NCBI GenBank assembly: GCA_963786495.1
Contig: CAWAZL010000008.1
Span: 62,001-126,000 of the forward strand
Source: JALZKA01 sp963786495
GTDB taxonomy: Bacteria; Actinomycetota; Thermoleophilia; Solirubrobacterales; 70-9
Reading direction: 5' to 3'
DNA: 64,000 nucleotides
A program made the translations under genes and the position numbers. Below the pieces are notes generated by a model, which had not been told where the DNA came from, did no database searches, and saw only the letters and a program-made list of their open reading frames with translations. This document shows, piece by piece, positions 42,590 to 51,216 of the stretch. How positions within the stretch are numbered: position 1 is the stretch's first letter; each line of letters starts with the position of its first letter.

Positions 42590-43742
42590 GTGCGCATCAA
42601 GCCTTTGCTCTGGTCTCTGGCGGTTGTCGCCGGCGTTCTCGCCCCGGTTTCACCTGCGGCGGCGGCAACCCCCAACACGACGATCATGTCAGGGCCTTCT
42701 GGATTGATCGTCGAGTAAGTCAGCGACCTTCAAGTTCGAGACGACGGACTCCGACGCCACATTCCAATGTCGGCTCGACGCAGGCGACTGGACACCTTGT
42801 GCCTCGCCCAAGAGGTACCGAAAGCTGAGCCAAGGTCGACACACCTTCGCCGTCCGTGCGCGAGTCAGCGCCGAGCGCGAAACGACTCCAGCCAGGAGAT
42901 CGTTCAGGGTCGACACGGTAGCCCCCGATACGACGATCACCAGCGCGCCGTCAGACCCGATGAGCGTGACCCCTAACGGCTATACAGAAGATCAGACACC
43001 CTCATTCGAGTTTCAATCGAGCGAACCGGGCGTTCTCAGCTGTCGAATTACCTCGGATTCTTCGTCGCCCTCATTCCAACCGTGCGCCAGCCCGTTCGTG
43101 CCCGCAGCCCCGCTACCGCGAGACGTCTTCTACACGTTCGAGGTCAAGGCCGTGGACGCGGCTGGGAATGTTGATTCAACGCCCGCAGCATGGGAATTCA
43201 ACGTGGAGACGCCGATTACCAAGGACCAGCAGACGGCGGAACTCGTGGCCGCACTTCTGCTTCCGGACGCTGAGACCAGAGACGTTCCTGCACTCTGCGG
43301 CGAAGATGCCGCGATTGATTGCCCAGGTGGAAGCCCGGCGCCACCAGACGACGATCAGCTGAGCACATCGTCCACCCGAAGCGTCGTATCGGCTGGACCC
43401 AACACCGACAGCTACAACGTCACCGTAACTCACGGAGCCCAGACACTTAGCCCGGCCGTGATATCGCGATCCGGTACAGACTGCAACCTCGGGCTGAATT
43501 CGACGAGCGGAACCTCGCCCCACTGGACCATCTTCCTCCAACTGAGCTTCGGTTCGGAGCCTCAGTTTGTTCCGGGCGGCACATATATCTCGTCCTTACC
43601 CCTCTCCGTCACCGGGATTGAAAGAGCCGATTGGGTAATTGGAGGGAGCTTTATCTGCGCTTCGACCGATTTCCTCGCCACGACCGACGTCGCCGAGATT
43701 TATCCATTCATGGCTGATGCCAATACATTACGTTTGTCTTAA
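42590..43742 (+). pseudogene. Secreted Ig-like repeat protein with a frameshift near 42715
   Basis: The signal peptide from GTG 42590 reads I-K-P-L-L-W-S-L-A-V-V-A-G-V-L-A-P-V-S-P and is followed by A-A-A-A-T-P-N-T-T-I. The frame ends at a stop at 42716. The adjacent frame continues S-A-T-F-K-F-E-T-T-D-S-D-A-T-F-Q-C-R-L-D, then two repeats of the F-E-F/C-R/C-A-S-P/F-E-V-K-A-V-D-A-A-G-N-V-D type seen in many actinobacterial secreted proteins, and an unrecognised ~180-aa C-terminal domain with C-P-G and W-V-I-G-G-S segments. One extra base, or two missing, in GTCGAGTAAG would restore one frame of ~384 codons. Function unknown, probably at the surface. Confidence 0.7.
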
Positions 43743-43811
43743 GCCCGGCGCCGGCTATATCGAGCGCTGCCCCTAGCCCGCGTCGACCAGGGCCCTGTCC
43801 TGAAACGACAT

Positions 43812-43860
43812 AGGTGCTTTGGACGAAAAGCGTCTAAGTCGCTGTGCATGGAAAGCGTCT
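43812..43860. repeat. Composite hairpin repeat
   Basis: AGGTGCTTTGGACGAAAAGC, then GTCTAAGTCGCTGTGCATGG and AAAGCGTCT. Both module types are adjacent, as at 37630-37678. It lies just 3' of the GAF-LuxR gene and the Ig-like gene, which converge here. Confidence 0.7.
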
Positions 43861-43887
43861 ATACGCAACCGACTGCTGGCCGCGATC

Positions 43888-45078
43888 CTACTCGCCGGCC
43901 GGCAGCATCTCGAAAGAGATTTCACCCGCTGCCAAGGCCAAAGCGATCGCGTGACTGCGGGTCGACGCACCAAGCTTTTCACGGGCGTTCTGGGCATGGG
44001 TCCTTACCGTCTCCGGCGAGATAAACAGCTGCGCCGCGATCTGTTCGCCCGTGTCGCCCATGGCGAGCAAACCGAGCACTTCGCGTTCGCGCTTCGTGAG
44101 AATGGGTTTTTCGGTCGTGTCGGCGGCGGTCGCTCCCGAGACGTCGGATGCAAGGCTACGGCCGGCGTCTTCATCGTCTTCCTCGTTGAAAGGCGTGAGC
44201 AAGAGGAGGTGGCGACCAGGCTGGATGTTCTCGGTGGCGCTGCATTCGATCTCAAGCAGCATCTGATCCGGAAGCAGCAAGGTGGTCCGGGCGCTTGCCG
44301 CTCCCCGGCTTGACAGCTCCTCGAACAGGAGATCCACGTCGGCTTTTCTCTCAGGCGGCAACAGGTCCTCTAACCGCAGCCCGCGCAACGTCTCGCGCGG
44401 GACCCTGCAAAGGAGGCCGGCCGCGCAGTTGGCATCCTCGATCAGATGCTCATCATCAACGATCACCATTGGATTGAAGCTGCGCACGAAGACCGCCGCC
44501 TGTGTGGCGGATGCTGCGCGCTCCTTGGCGTCCGATGCCGCCAACCTCCGTGCGGTCATCCGAAGCTCGAGCTCGTTGACGACGATCGCAGCTAGATCTT
44601 GCAGGCACGCTTGCTGCTCGGTGCTCAGTTCGCGCGGCTCACGGTCGAGGATGCAGAGCGTCCCGAGATTGTGGCCGTCTGCCGTTTCCAGGGGAGCGCC
44701 CGCATAAAAGCGGAAGCCGGCCTCGCCGGCTACCAGCGGGTTTGCCAGCGCACCGGGATCGGCAGTCGCATCCTCAATGACGAAGACTTGATCCTGGAGA
44801 ATGGCCGAGGCGCACAGACCGGGGTCACGGCCGACCTCCTCGACGTCTAGGCCGAGATCGTCTAGCCCGAACTTGGACTTGAACCAAATGCGGTCGCGGT
44901 CAACAATGCTGACGATGCTCACCGGCACGTCGAAGTACTCGGCAGCCAGCGCCGTGATCCGATCGAAGGACCCGTCGGGAGGGGTATCGAGGATGTCTTG
45001 ACGCAGCACTGCTTCGAGTCGCTCGCGTTCTCGCTCGTTTACCGCGCCGATCGCGCCCTTCCCTGCGCTATCCGACAT
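43888..45078 (-). CDS. GAF-PAS-LuxR transcriptional regulator
   Basis: A 396-aa soluble regulator. A GAF domain (about 25-175; L-C-A-S-A-I-L-Q-D-Q-V-F-V and G-H-N-L-G-T-L-C-I-L-D) is followed by a PAS-like domain (about 195-300) and a C-terminal LuxR helix-turn-helix (about 330-396), with L-T-K-R-E-R-E-V-L-G-L-L-A and S-P-E-T-V-R-T-H-A-Q-N-A-R-E-K-L. The GAF and PAS ligands are unknown. It is transcribed away from an MpsC/ECF sigma pair, and four tandem 18-mers lie just upstream of its start, so it may control itself and the divergent pair. Confidence 0.88.
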   Translation of the reverse strand: MSDSAGKGAIGAVNERERERLEAVLRQDILDTPPDGSFDRITALAAEYFDVPVSIVSIVDRDRIWFKSKFGLDDLGLDVEEVGRDPGLCASAILQDQVFVIEDATADPGALANPLVAGEAGFRFYAGAPLETADGHNLGTLCILDREPRELSTEQQACLQDLAAIVVNELELRMTARRLAASDAKERAASATQAAVFVRSFNPMVIVDDEHLIEDANCAAGLLCRVPRETLRGLRLEDLLPPERKADVDLLFEELSSRGAASARTTLLLPDQMLLEIECSATENIQPGRHLLLLTPFNEEDDEDAGRSLASDVSGATAADTTEKPILTKREREVLGLLAMGDTGEQIAAQLFISPETVRTHAQNAREKLGASTRSHAIALALAAGEISFEMLPAGE

Positions 45079-45083
45079 TCATC

Positions 45084-45167
45084 ATCTATCACCCGTACCC
45101 CCACGATCTATCACCCGTACCCCGTCATCTATCACCCGTACCCCCCACGATCAATCGCCCGTACCCC
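45084..45167. promoter_or_regulatory. Four tandem 18-nt repeats (ATCTATCACCCGTACCCC)
   Basis: Copies start at 45084, 45106, 45127 and 45150, spaced 22, 21 and 23 nt. The last copy reads ATCAATCGCCCGTACCCC. The array begins 6 nt upstream of the GAF-LuxR start codon and ends 143 nt before the MpsC-like gene. The 21-22 nt period is two helical turns, as expected of sites bound on one face. The spacers of 3-5 nt are too short for CRISPR. Confidence 0.75.
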
Positions 45168-45309
45168 CTATGACATGGCTTTAAACGGGCGGTCAACTTC
45201 GTAGCCGGGGCGCCATCTCGTGGGGCTACGTCGTTTCGTGGATATTGGCCCCATCTGATGCGGATCGGGGATTGCGCTCCTCGTCCACGACCCCGATAGT
45301 GCGTCGCCG

Positions 45310-45687
45310 ATGCTTTCCGCTTTCCCCGACGAACCCCGGAACCCGCAAGGGAAGGTGTTGACCGACGCAATTTCGGCCAGCATGGTGGCGCTCTATGCCG
45401 AGTTCTACGACCACGACCGCACCACCGCAACCACTTACATAAACGACAACGTCGTCGTCTGCGTCCTCCAGGACATTCTCAGCGTCGGGGAGGACCAGCA
45501 GATCGCCGATGGTAAAAGCGGCGACGTGATCGACGGCCGGGTCGCGTTCCAAGAGGGTGCCGAAGACGAATTCACGAAAGCGGTCGAGCGGCTGACTAAG
45601 CGCCACGTCACCGCTTTTCTCAGTGCAAATCAGACGGCTCCGGGCGTGGCCTGCGAGCTGTTTTTCTTGGAGGCCCCGCCAGCATGA
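45310..45687 (+). CDS. MpsC-family (DUF2294) protein
   Basis: A 125-aa protein from ATG 45310. The pattern I-S-A-S-M-V-A-L-Y-A-E-F-Y-D, then N-D-N-V-V-V-C-V-L-Q-D-I-L-S-V-G-E, F-Q-E-G-A-E-D-E-F-T-K-A-V-E and V-T-A-F-L-S-A-N-Q is that of DUF2294/MpsC. Some family members are reported to take part in membrane-potential or Na+ transport systems, but this copy is soluble. It overlaps the ECF sigma gene by 4 nt, so the two proteins are co-translated and may interact. Confidence 0.8.
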   Translation: MLSAFPDEPRNPQGKVLTDAISASMVALYAEFYDHDRTTATTYINDNVVVCVLQDILSVGEDQQIADGKSGDVIDGRVAFQEGAEDEFTKAVERLTKRHVTAFLSANQTAPGVACELFFLEAPPA

Positions 45688-46274
45688 CCATGGCTACGGA
45701 GACGAGACCAGCGGCCGGTCTGTCCGATCAGGAGCTGATGCGCCTCGTGCAACGCTCGGATGATCGGGAGGCCTTCGCCTGTCTCTACGACCGCTACGCC
45801 TCCCAGGCGTTCCGCATCGCTCGCTCGATATGTCCCCGTCCCGCTCGTGCAGAGGAGGCCGTCCAGGAAGGCTTTCTTTCAATCTGGCGGAGCCGGATGA
45901 GGTTCAATTCCACTTTTGCTGGCGCCTCGTTCGGAGCCTGGTCGATGACGATCGTCCGCTGCGCGGCTCTAGACGCCGTGCGTTACGACCGGGCGGATAA
46001 GCGCCCAAGGCTCATGCCGGCGCAATCTCAACCCGTCGACGCCTGGATACCGTCTCCCGAGGATCAGGCGATCGTCCGCCACGAATCCAACACCCTTTTG
46101 GCCACGCTGGCGGACCTTCCGGAAGCACAGGCAGAGGTAATCCAGCTTGCGTTCTTCGGCGAGCTCAGCCACAGCGAGATCGCTAAGCAACTGGATCTGC
46201 CGCCAGGGACCGTGAAAGGCCGTATCCGCCTAGGCCTTGAGAGGCTCCGCAAGAGCGTGGACCGCGAAACCTAA
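45684..46274 (+). CDS. ECF-type RNA polymerase sigma-70 factor
   Basis: A 196-aa sigma factor. Region 2 (about 28-100) has E-A-F-A-C-L-Y-D-R-Y-A-S-Q-A-F-R-I-A and A-E-E-A-V-Q-E-G-F-L-S-I-W-R. Region 4 (about 140-195) has L-P-E-A-Q-A-E-V-I-Q-L-A-F-F and the helix-turn-helix S-H-S-E-I-A-K-Q-L-D-L-P-P-G-T-V-K-G-R-I. The linker between regions 2 and 4 is long for ECF factors. No anti-sigma gene follows; the MpsC-like partner encoded just upstream is a candidate for that role, which is inference. Confidence 0.88.
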   Translation: MTMATETRPAAGLSDQELMRLVQRSDDREAFACLYDRYASQAFRIARSICPRPARAEEAVQEGFLSIWRSRMRFNSTFAGASFGAWSMTIVRCAALDAVRYDRADKRPRLMPAQSQPVDAWIPSPEDQAIVRHESNTLLATLADLPEAQAEVIQLAFFGELSHSEIAKQLDLPPGTVKGRIRLGLERLRKSVDRET

Positions 46275-46344
46275 ACCCACCGAGCCGGGTTCTGCAACGA
46301 CATCCGCGAACCCATGTACGCCCGTGGGGTTAATGGATCATCAA

Positions 46345-46511
46345 GCGCCTCTTTGCATGGAAAGCACATGAATTACCGATAGTCGTTTTCGTCGCCACCT
46401 AAGCGACTCAGACGACATTCGATGGGCTGGGACGCCGAGAGTGATCTAACGGCCCTATATGTCCCGATATCTCACTCTCGGTGAGATGGGTGCTTTGGAC
46501 GTAAAGCGCTA
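46345..46511. repeat. Composite intergenic element with both end modules and the long repeat (copy A2)
   Basis: Left module GCGCCTCTTTGCATGGAAAG, right module GGGTGCTTTGGACGTAAAGC. Between them, 46376-46465 is a reverse-complement copy of 27851-27940, followed by an ATATCTCACTCTCGGTGAGAT stretch. The element is 167 nt long with no coding frame. The right module ends inside the last codon of the cupredoxin gene. The pattern of ends around a variable core resembles a MITE. Confidence 0.65.
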
Positions 46512-46904
46512 CTTCCTCCGCTTCACCCTCAGCACTGCTTCCATCCCGGATTCGCGGTGGCCGTCCAGGGAGCACCACAGGATGTACCTCGAATCCCTCT
46601 TCAGTCGTTCGCTGATCGACCCCACCTCGTCCGGCCCCAGCTCGCCGATCTCCCAGACGACTTCGCCCCCTTTGCGCTGGACCTTCAGGTCGTGAGGGTC
46701 CTCGCCGGTGTTCGTGTACTGGATGATCGCCGGGCCTGGCGGCACCTTGCTTCGCGTGAGCACAAACGATCGCTCGGACGCGCCGTTTTGCACGCCGATC
46801 GTCGTCGTCCCGCCGGCCGAGGCCAAGCTTGCAAGCAGGCCGACCGTGACCAGAAGCAGCGCGCTCGCGAGGGCGAGCGCCACCCCAGTCCGCGCGCGGG
46901 TCAT
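46509..46904 (-). CDS. Cupredoxin-like exported protein
   Basis: A 131-aa protein from ATG 46904, in a 4-nt overlap with the DUF1501 stop. A signal peptide (A-S-A-L-L-L-V-T-V-G-L-L-A-S-L-A-S-A) precedes a single cupredoxin fold. The candidate type 1 copper ligands are His in P-H-D-L-K, Cys in L-W-C-S-L, His in D-G-H-R and Met in S-G-M-E-A, in the right order and spacing. The protein would act as an electron carrier or copper holder at the cell surface. It is the last gene of the DUF1800-DUF1501 unit. Confidence 0.78.
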   Translation of the reverse strand: MTRARTGVALALASALLLVTVGLLASLASAGGTTTIGVQNGASERSFVLTRSKVPPGPAIIQYTNTGEDPHDLKVQRKGGEVVWEIGELGPDEVGSISERLKRDSRYILWCSLDGHRESGMEAVLRVKRRK

Positions 46905-48280
46905 GGCGCGATGATCTGCGGGCGCTGGAAGTTGGACGCGCCGGGAATGATCTGAGCGGCGTCGATGTCGAACCACTGCTCGAGCAGCGAGCAGTAGAGG
47001 GAGCGGAAGTCGACCGTGTGCTTGAGGTTGTCGTCCTCGTCGAGCGCGCTGGCGCCCATGCCCTGCCACTCGCCGACCATGTCGCCCTTGACCCGTGAGC
47101 CCATGACGAAGGCGGCGCCCGCCGCACCGTGGTCGGTTCCAGTCGAGTTCTGCTCGGGCCGGCGGCCGAACTCGGAGTAGACGAGAGTGATGACCCTGTC
47201 GGCGAGCCCTCGAGCCGTCAGGTCCGCCTGGAATGCCTTGAGCGTGTCGAACGTGATTCCGATGTCGTCGCCGAATGAGCTCTCCTGGTTGTCGTGGGTG
47301 TCGTAGCTGCCGGGCGCCGACACCGAGACGCAGCGGATCGGGAGATCGGCGTCGAGCATCGCCGAGAGCGCCGACATGTTCTGGCAGAACCAGTGATTGG
47401 CGTCGGGATAGACGCCGGGCACCGTGACCTCGCCGAAGTTCTCGAGGGTCGAGCGCAGCTCGATCGACTGGTCGGTCGTGCGGCCCGCGGTCTTCACACC
47501 AGGGTCTGACTGCGCCGCGCCCGCCTGGCCCATCTGCTGAAGCCCCTCGAAGAGCAGCGGCGCCACCTCGCCCCAGACTCCGGGAGCCCAGAGGTCGTAG
47601 GTCGAGCCGTCGATGGCTGCAACCGGCTTCGATGCGGTCGCGAGCGATGGCAAGAGCCAGCCGTCGAGCGAGAGGCCTTGGATCGGGTTGTCATCGACGC
47701 CGATCACGTCGATGAGGCGCCCGAGCCAGCCAGTCCGCTCGTTCGGATCGAGCTCGCCGACCTCCCAGTAGTGCCGGGACGTGAAGTGCGACTGGTCGGC
47801 GTCGTCATAGCCGATGGTCGGCATGACCGTGAGAAGGCCGTTCTGATGAAGATCGTGAAGCGCTGAGGCCCGCGGATGCCACATGAGGTCCGTGTCCTCC
47901 GTAAAAGTCGGCCCGTCGCCGGGATCGAGGCGCAGCTCGGGGCGGAGGTCGCGGTACTTCTGCTCGTTCACCGGAGCAAGAACGGAGAGCGAGTCCATCC
48001 CTCCGTCGAGGAAGACCGAAACGAGAATCGGCGCCTGCGATCCCTGCGCTCGAGCAATTCCGCTCTGAAGGTCGGCGAAGCCGAGCTTCGAGGCGCCGTA
48101 GACCGACATCATCCCAAGGCCGGCGCGCATCATGAACGAGCGCCGAGAGAGCCCCGTCCCCGCCGGGATCGGCATCCCGGGCTCGATCGCGGGCAGGCCG
48201 CGGCCCGCCTCCGCGGCGGCTCCGCGGAAGAGGTGGGCGCGGGAGAACTCGTTGCAGTGATTGCAGGCCATTTGTCTCAT
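46901..48280 (-). CDS. DUF1501 family protein with Tat signal
   Basis: A 459-aa protein. After a Cys-rich N-terminus (C-N-H-C-N-E-F) and linker, S-R-R-S-F-M-M-R-A-G-L-G-M (about 45-57) is a twin-arginine signal. The body shows L-V-S-V-F-L-D-G-G-M-D-S-L, Y-D-T-H-D-N-Q and Y-S-E-F-G-R-R-P, the metal-binding loops of the DUF1501 alkaline-phosphatase-like fold. The substrate is unknown. The gene overlaps the cupredoxin start and follows the DUF1800 gene by 13 nt; this pairing is widespread in bacteria. Confidence 0.88.
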   Translation of the reverse strand: MRQMACNHCNEFSRAHLFRGAAAEAGRGLPAIEPGMPIPAGTGLSRRSFMMRAGLGMMSVYGASKLGFADLQSGIARAQGSQAPILVSVFLDGGMDSLSVLAPVNEQKYRDLRPELRLDPGDGPTFTEDTDLMWHPRASALHDLHQNGLLTVMPTIGYDDADQSHFTSRHYWEVGELDPNERTGWLGRLIDVIGVDDNPIQGLSLDGWLLPSLATASKPVAAIDGSTYDLWAPGVWGEVAPLLFEGLQQMGQAGAAQSDPGVKTAGRTTDQSIELRSTLENFGEVTVPGVYPDANHWFCQNMSALSAMLDADLPIRCVSVSAPGSYDTHDNQESSFGDDIGITFDTLKAFQADLTARGLADRVITLVYSEFGRRPEQNSTGTDHGAAGAAFVMGSRVKGDMVGEWQGMGASALDEDDNLKHTVDFRSLYCSLLEQWFDIDAAQIIPGASNFQRPQIIAP

Positions 48281-48293
48281 CTCTCCTAGCGCC

Positions 48294-49631
48294 TCAGCAG
48301 GTCTGCATCTCGGGTGACATCGGGACCATCATCCGCAGCGCGTTCTGGCGCAGGCCGCGGTACGTCTTCTCGTGCCAATCAGCCGTGATCACGTCCTCCA
48401 CGGCCTCGCCGAACGCGACAAGCGATGCGCGCGTCGACGGCGTGATCACCGGGTCGGCCCAGAAATGGAGCGCCTTGTCGACGGCTTCCTCGGCGGTCTC
48501 GTTCCTCGTGTACTTGTCGGGGTCGAGCTCGTCGTCGCGGCAGATATATGACGCCGCGTACCAGCGGCCGCGCCAACTCGAGGTGTCCAGCCAGCGCTCC
48601 TCGTCCCAGCCCGAAACATTCGGCGGGCGGAACGGTCGCTGCCCGGCCATGTCGGAGATCCAGGACCAGCTGTCCGCGCTGATGCCCTTCCCCCGCGAGC
48701 GGAGCATGCCGGCGATCTGGACGATCGGCGGCTTCACCATCGACGGGCCTTCGTAGAAGACGGGGTGCTTGAGGATCGCTTTCAGGAGCGGCTTGATCGC
48801 GTAGCTCGAGCTGTACATCGACTCCAGGTCTGCGCGCGTAGAAGCGTCGGGCGGGGTTGGGATGAAGTAGCTCCAGAGCCTTCCGACCAGGTACGGCGCA
48901 TGCGCCTCGTGCTCGAGGCAGAGGCGGCAGGAGTCCTGCCAGTCGAACTTGCCCGTCTGACCGAAGATGGTCTTGGTCCCCTTGTCGTGGTACTCGGGGT
49001 CGAAGCGGAAGTTCTCGTAGCCCACGTCCTCCTTCCAGTTCGCCCGCCATCCGGTGAGCGCGCGGGCCTGCTCGCGAACGTCGTCTTCCGAGTACGGATA
49101 TTCCGTCTCGGGATCCGACGCGCCGAGCGTGAAGAGCTCCATGAGCTCTCGCCCGTAATTCTCGTTCGGGCTCCACTTGTTGTTGTCGATGCCCGAGAGC
49201 CAGATCAGCATCGCCGGGTTGGTGGTGACGCGCTCGATCAGCGAGTCGAAGCTCTCGAAGGCCCGCTTGCGAAACATCTTCGCCTGGTTGATGGAGATCT
49301 TGAGCGAGCCGACATCGCCGGTCGCAAACCAGTCGTGCCAGTTGATCGCCATGCGCTCGACCAGAGGCTGGTTCGAGCGGACCATCTTGTCCAGCCACCA
49401 CATGACGTCGTGGCCGTAGAGGTCGTAGGGCGCGAAGTTGCCCTCGTCGTCTCGAGGCTCAGGGCCGGTCAGCTTGGCCTGGGGAGGATTGAGGAGCGAG
49501 TTGACGGCCTTTGAGAGACCCTTGTCCGCCAGCTTGCCGGCTTCACCAGGCCTCGGACCGAAGCCGGCGCGCCAGAGCAGCCGCGAAGCCTCTTTTTCGG
49601 AGAATTCGCCGTCGTATACCGGTACCGCCAT
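48294..49631 (-). CDS. DUF1800 family protein
   Basis: A 445-aa protein from ATG 49631; four extra upstream codons are possible. The body has R-L-L-W-R-A-G-F-G-P, N-W-H-D-W-F-A-T-G-D near 100, N-E-N-Y-G-R-E-L-M-E-L-F-T-L-G near 165, and P-P-N-V-S-G-W, the standard DUF1800 landmarks. No signal peptide is apparent, so export may depend on the DUF1501 partner. Function of the family is unsettled; the constant pairing with DUF1501 suggests a shared extracellular role, here with a cupredoxin. Confidence 0.88.
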   Translation of the reverse strand: MAVPVYDGEFSEKEASRLLWRAGFGPRPGEAGKLADKGLSKAVNSLLNPPQAKLTGPEPRDDEGNFAPYDLYGHDVMWWLDKMVRSNQPLVERMAINWHDWFATGDVGSLKISINQAKMFRKRAFESFDSLIERVTTNPAMLIWLSGIDNNKWSPNENYGRELMELFTLGASDPETEYPYSEDDVREQARALTGWRANWKEDVGYENFRFDPEYHDKGTKTIFGQTGKFDWQDSCRLCLEHEAHAPYLVGRLWSYFIPTPPDASTRADLESMYSSSYAIKPLLKAILKHPVFYEGPSMVKPPIVQIAGMLRSRGKGISADSWSWISDMAGQRPFRPPNVSGWDEERWLDTSSWRGRWYAASYICRDDELDPDKYTRNETAEEAVDKALHFWADPVITPSTRASLVAFGEAVEDVITADWHEKTYRGLRQNALRMMVPMSPEMQTC

Positions 49632-49742
49632 CACGCACCCCATCGGCAGTGTTTACCTGCGCCTTTACGCCTGTGCGCCCGCTTTGGACACATCGCCCAG
49701 GCACGGAGAGCCTTCCAGGCTCCAGGCGGGATACTACGCCTC

Positions 49743-50471
49743 GTGACGGAAGCTCTGCTCTGGGGACTCGTGGCGAGCTCGTCGCTCGTGATCGGGGCCG
49801 TGATCGCGATGACCGCGTGCCCGCCGAAGCGCGTCACGGGCTTGGTGCTCGGCTTCGGCGGCGGCACACTGATCAGCGCGATCTCATTCGAGCTCACCGA
49901 AGAGGCGTACGCGCTCGGCGGCGCCGACGCGCTCACCTTCGGTCTCGCGGCCGGCGCGCTTGCCTTCTACGTCGGTGACATCCTCGTTTCGCCACGCGCC
50001 GAGAGCGGTATGCACGGCAGGGAGATGCCCGAGCAGGACGAGAGCGGCAAGACCCTGCTCCTCGGCGCGTTGCTGGACGGGGTGCCCGAGTCCGCGGTCC
50101 TCGGCTCCACCCTTCTCGTTGGCAGCGGTGTGGGTGTGCCGGTGCTGGCAGCCATATTCCTGTCGAACCTGCCCGAAGGGATCGGCGGGGCCAGCGACAT
50201 GCGCACCTCAGGCGTGTCCAAGGGGCGAATCCTCGCGCTATGGGCTGGCGTGGCCCTCATCTGCGCGGCAGCGTCCGCAATCGGGTACCAGGTGCTCGCC
50301 GACGCCGGCGACGAAGCGATCGCGATTGTCCAGGCGTTCGCGGCCGGTGGCGTGCTGGCAATGCTTGCGATCGAGATGCTCCCCAGCGCACATGCGCGCG
50401 GCGGGCGCGGCGCCGGCCTCATGACCGTGTTCGGCTTCGCCCTCGCCTATCTACTGTCGACGGTCGGGTAG
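49743..50471 (+). CDS. ZIP-family metal transporter
   Basis: A 242-aa membrane protein from GTG 49743 with about seven to eight helices. Family signatures are L-L-D-G-V-P-E-S (about 118) and S-N-L-P-E-G-I-G-G (about 145), which replace the HxxxE metal sites of eukaryotic ZIPs. It probably imports zinc or another divalent metal, although some bacterial members are exporters. Its 3' end overlaps the convergent PhzF gene by 25 nt. Confidence 0.85.
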   Translation: MTEALLWGLVASSSLVIGAVIAMTACPPKRVTGLVLGFGGGTLISAISFELTEEAYALGGADALTFGLAAGALAFYVGDILVSPRAESGMHGREMPEQDESGKTLLLGALLDGVPESAVLGSTLLVGSGVGVPVLAAIFLSNLPEGIGGASDMRTSGVSKGRILALWAGVALICAAASAIGYQVLADAGDEAIAIVQAFAAGGVLAMLAIEMLPSAHARGGRGAGLMTVFGFALAYLLSTVG

Positions 50472-51132
50472 TCGCGCACCTCGTCCAGGATGCAGCGCCC
50501 GCCCACCTCGGTGAACTCCTCGTCGACCCGGCGCGCGAAGATCTCAGAGCCCTTGCCCTGGCGGACCTGGATCGGCCGTCCGAGCTGCGCGCATAGCGCG
50601 AGCGCGGCCGAGCCGGTGGCCTCGTCCTCTGGGATCCCGCCCGCGGCCACGAACGAGCGCGCGCGGACCCGGCCCGCCTCTTTGTCCTCCCACGCCCAGC
50701 AGTAGGCCCAGCCCTCGCCGCCCGGCGCGCCTGTGAGGGAGTCGACGTCCGCGGCGCTGGGGCGCTCGAGGTACTCGAAGGGCGGCGACCACTCCGCCTG
50801 CGCCGCGACCCAGACGATCTCGCCCAGTAGCTGACGCGAAGCTCGCCCGCCGGCGGCCGCAGCACCGCGACCTCGCCGCCCGTCTCGCGCAGGAGCCAGG
50901 CGGTCCCGACGCTGGGATGCCCTGCGAACGGCAACTCGACCCCGGGCGTGAAGATCCGCATCTCGCCACGCTCGGTGTCATCCACGAAGACGGTCTCGGC
51001 GAAGCCGAGGTCGGCGGCCACCGCCTGGCGCTCTGGCTCGGGCACTTCGGCGCCCTGAAGGAACACGCCGAGTGCGTTCCCAAGCTCGCCCGAAGGCGTG
51101 GTGAAGACGCGAAGGACATGTAGCCCGCTCAT
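50447..51132 (-). pseudogene. PhzF-family isomerase-like protein with one frameshift (probably an indel)
   Basis: The 5' frame from ATG 51132 has L-H-V-L-R-V-F-T-T-P-S-G-E-L-G-N-A-L, F-V-D-D-T-E-R-G-E-M-R-I-F-T-P and E-L-P-F-A-G-H-P-S-V-G-T-A-W, all PhzF landmarks. After A-G-E-L-R-V the frame is lost. The adjacent frame continues L-L-G-E-I-V-W-V-A-A-Q-A-E-W, and near the end P-E-D-E-A-T-G-S-A-A-L-A, the C-terminal PhzF motif. One missing base in AGC at about 50826-50833 explains it. PhzF proteins are epimerase/isomerase-like; the substrate is unknown. Confidence 0.82.
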
Positions 51133-51168
51133 GCCGCCGACCATACCCACGGGGGCGCGCCACGCGGC

Positions 51169-51203
51169 CTCGGGGTTGTCCTTCGCGCAAAGGCAACCCC
51201 GAG
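51169..51203 (+). promoter_or_regulatory. Strong stem-loop just upstream of the Tudor-like gene
   Basis: CTCGGGGTTG (51169-51178) pairs with CAACCCCGAG (51194-51203), and an inner CCTT/AAGG extends the stem to 14 bp with one bulged T and a 6-nt loop. The 3' arm ends in the first bases of the GAGGAGAGG ribosome site at 51201-51209, so folding could affect initiation. The terminator of an upstream transcript is an alternative. Confidence 0.55.
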
Positions 51204-51216
51204 GAGAGGATTGGAC

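Noticed and set aside
45084..45167. Tandem 18-mers as a CRISPR array
   Set aside because: Spacers are only 3-5 nt and no cas gene is present.
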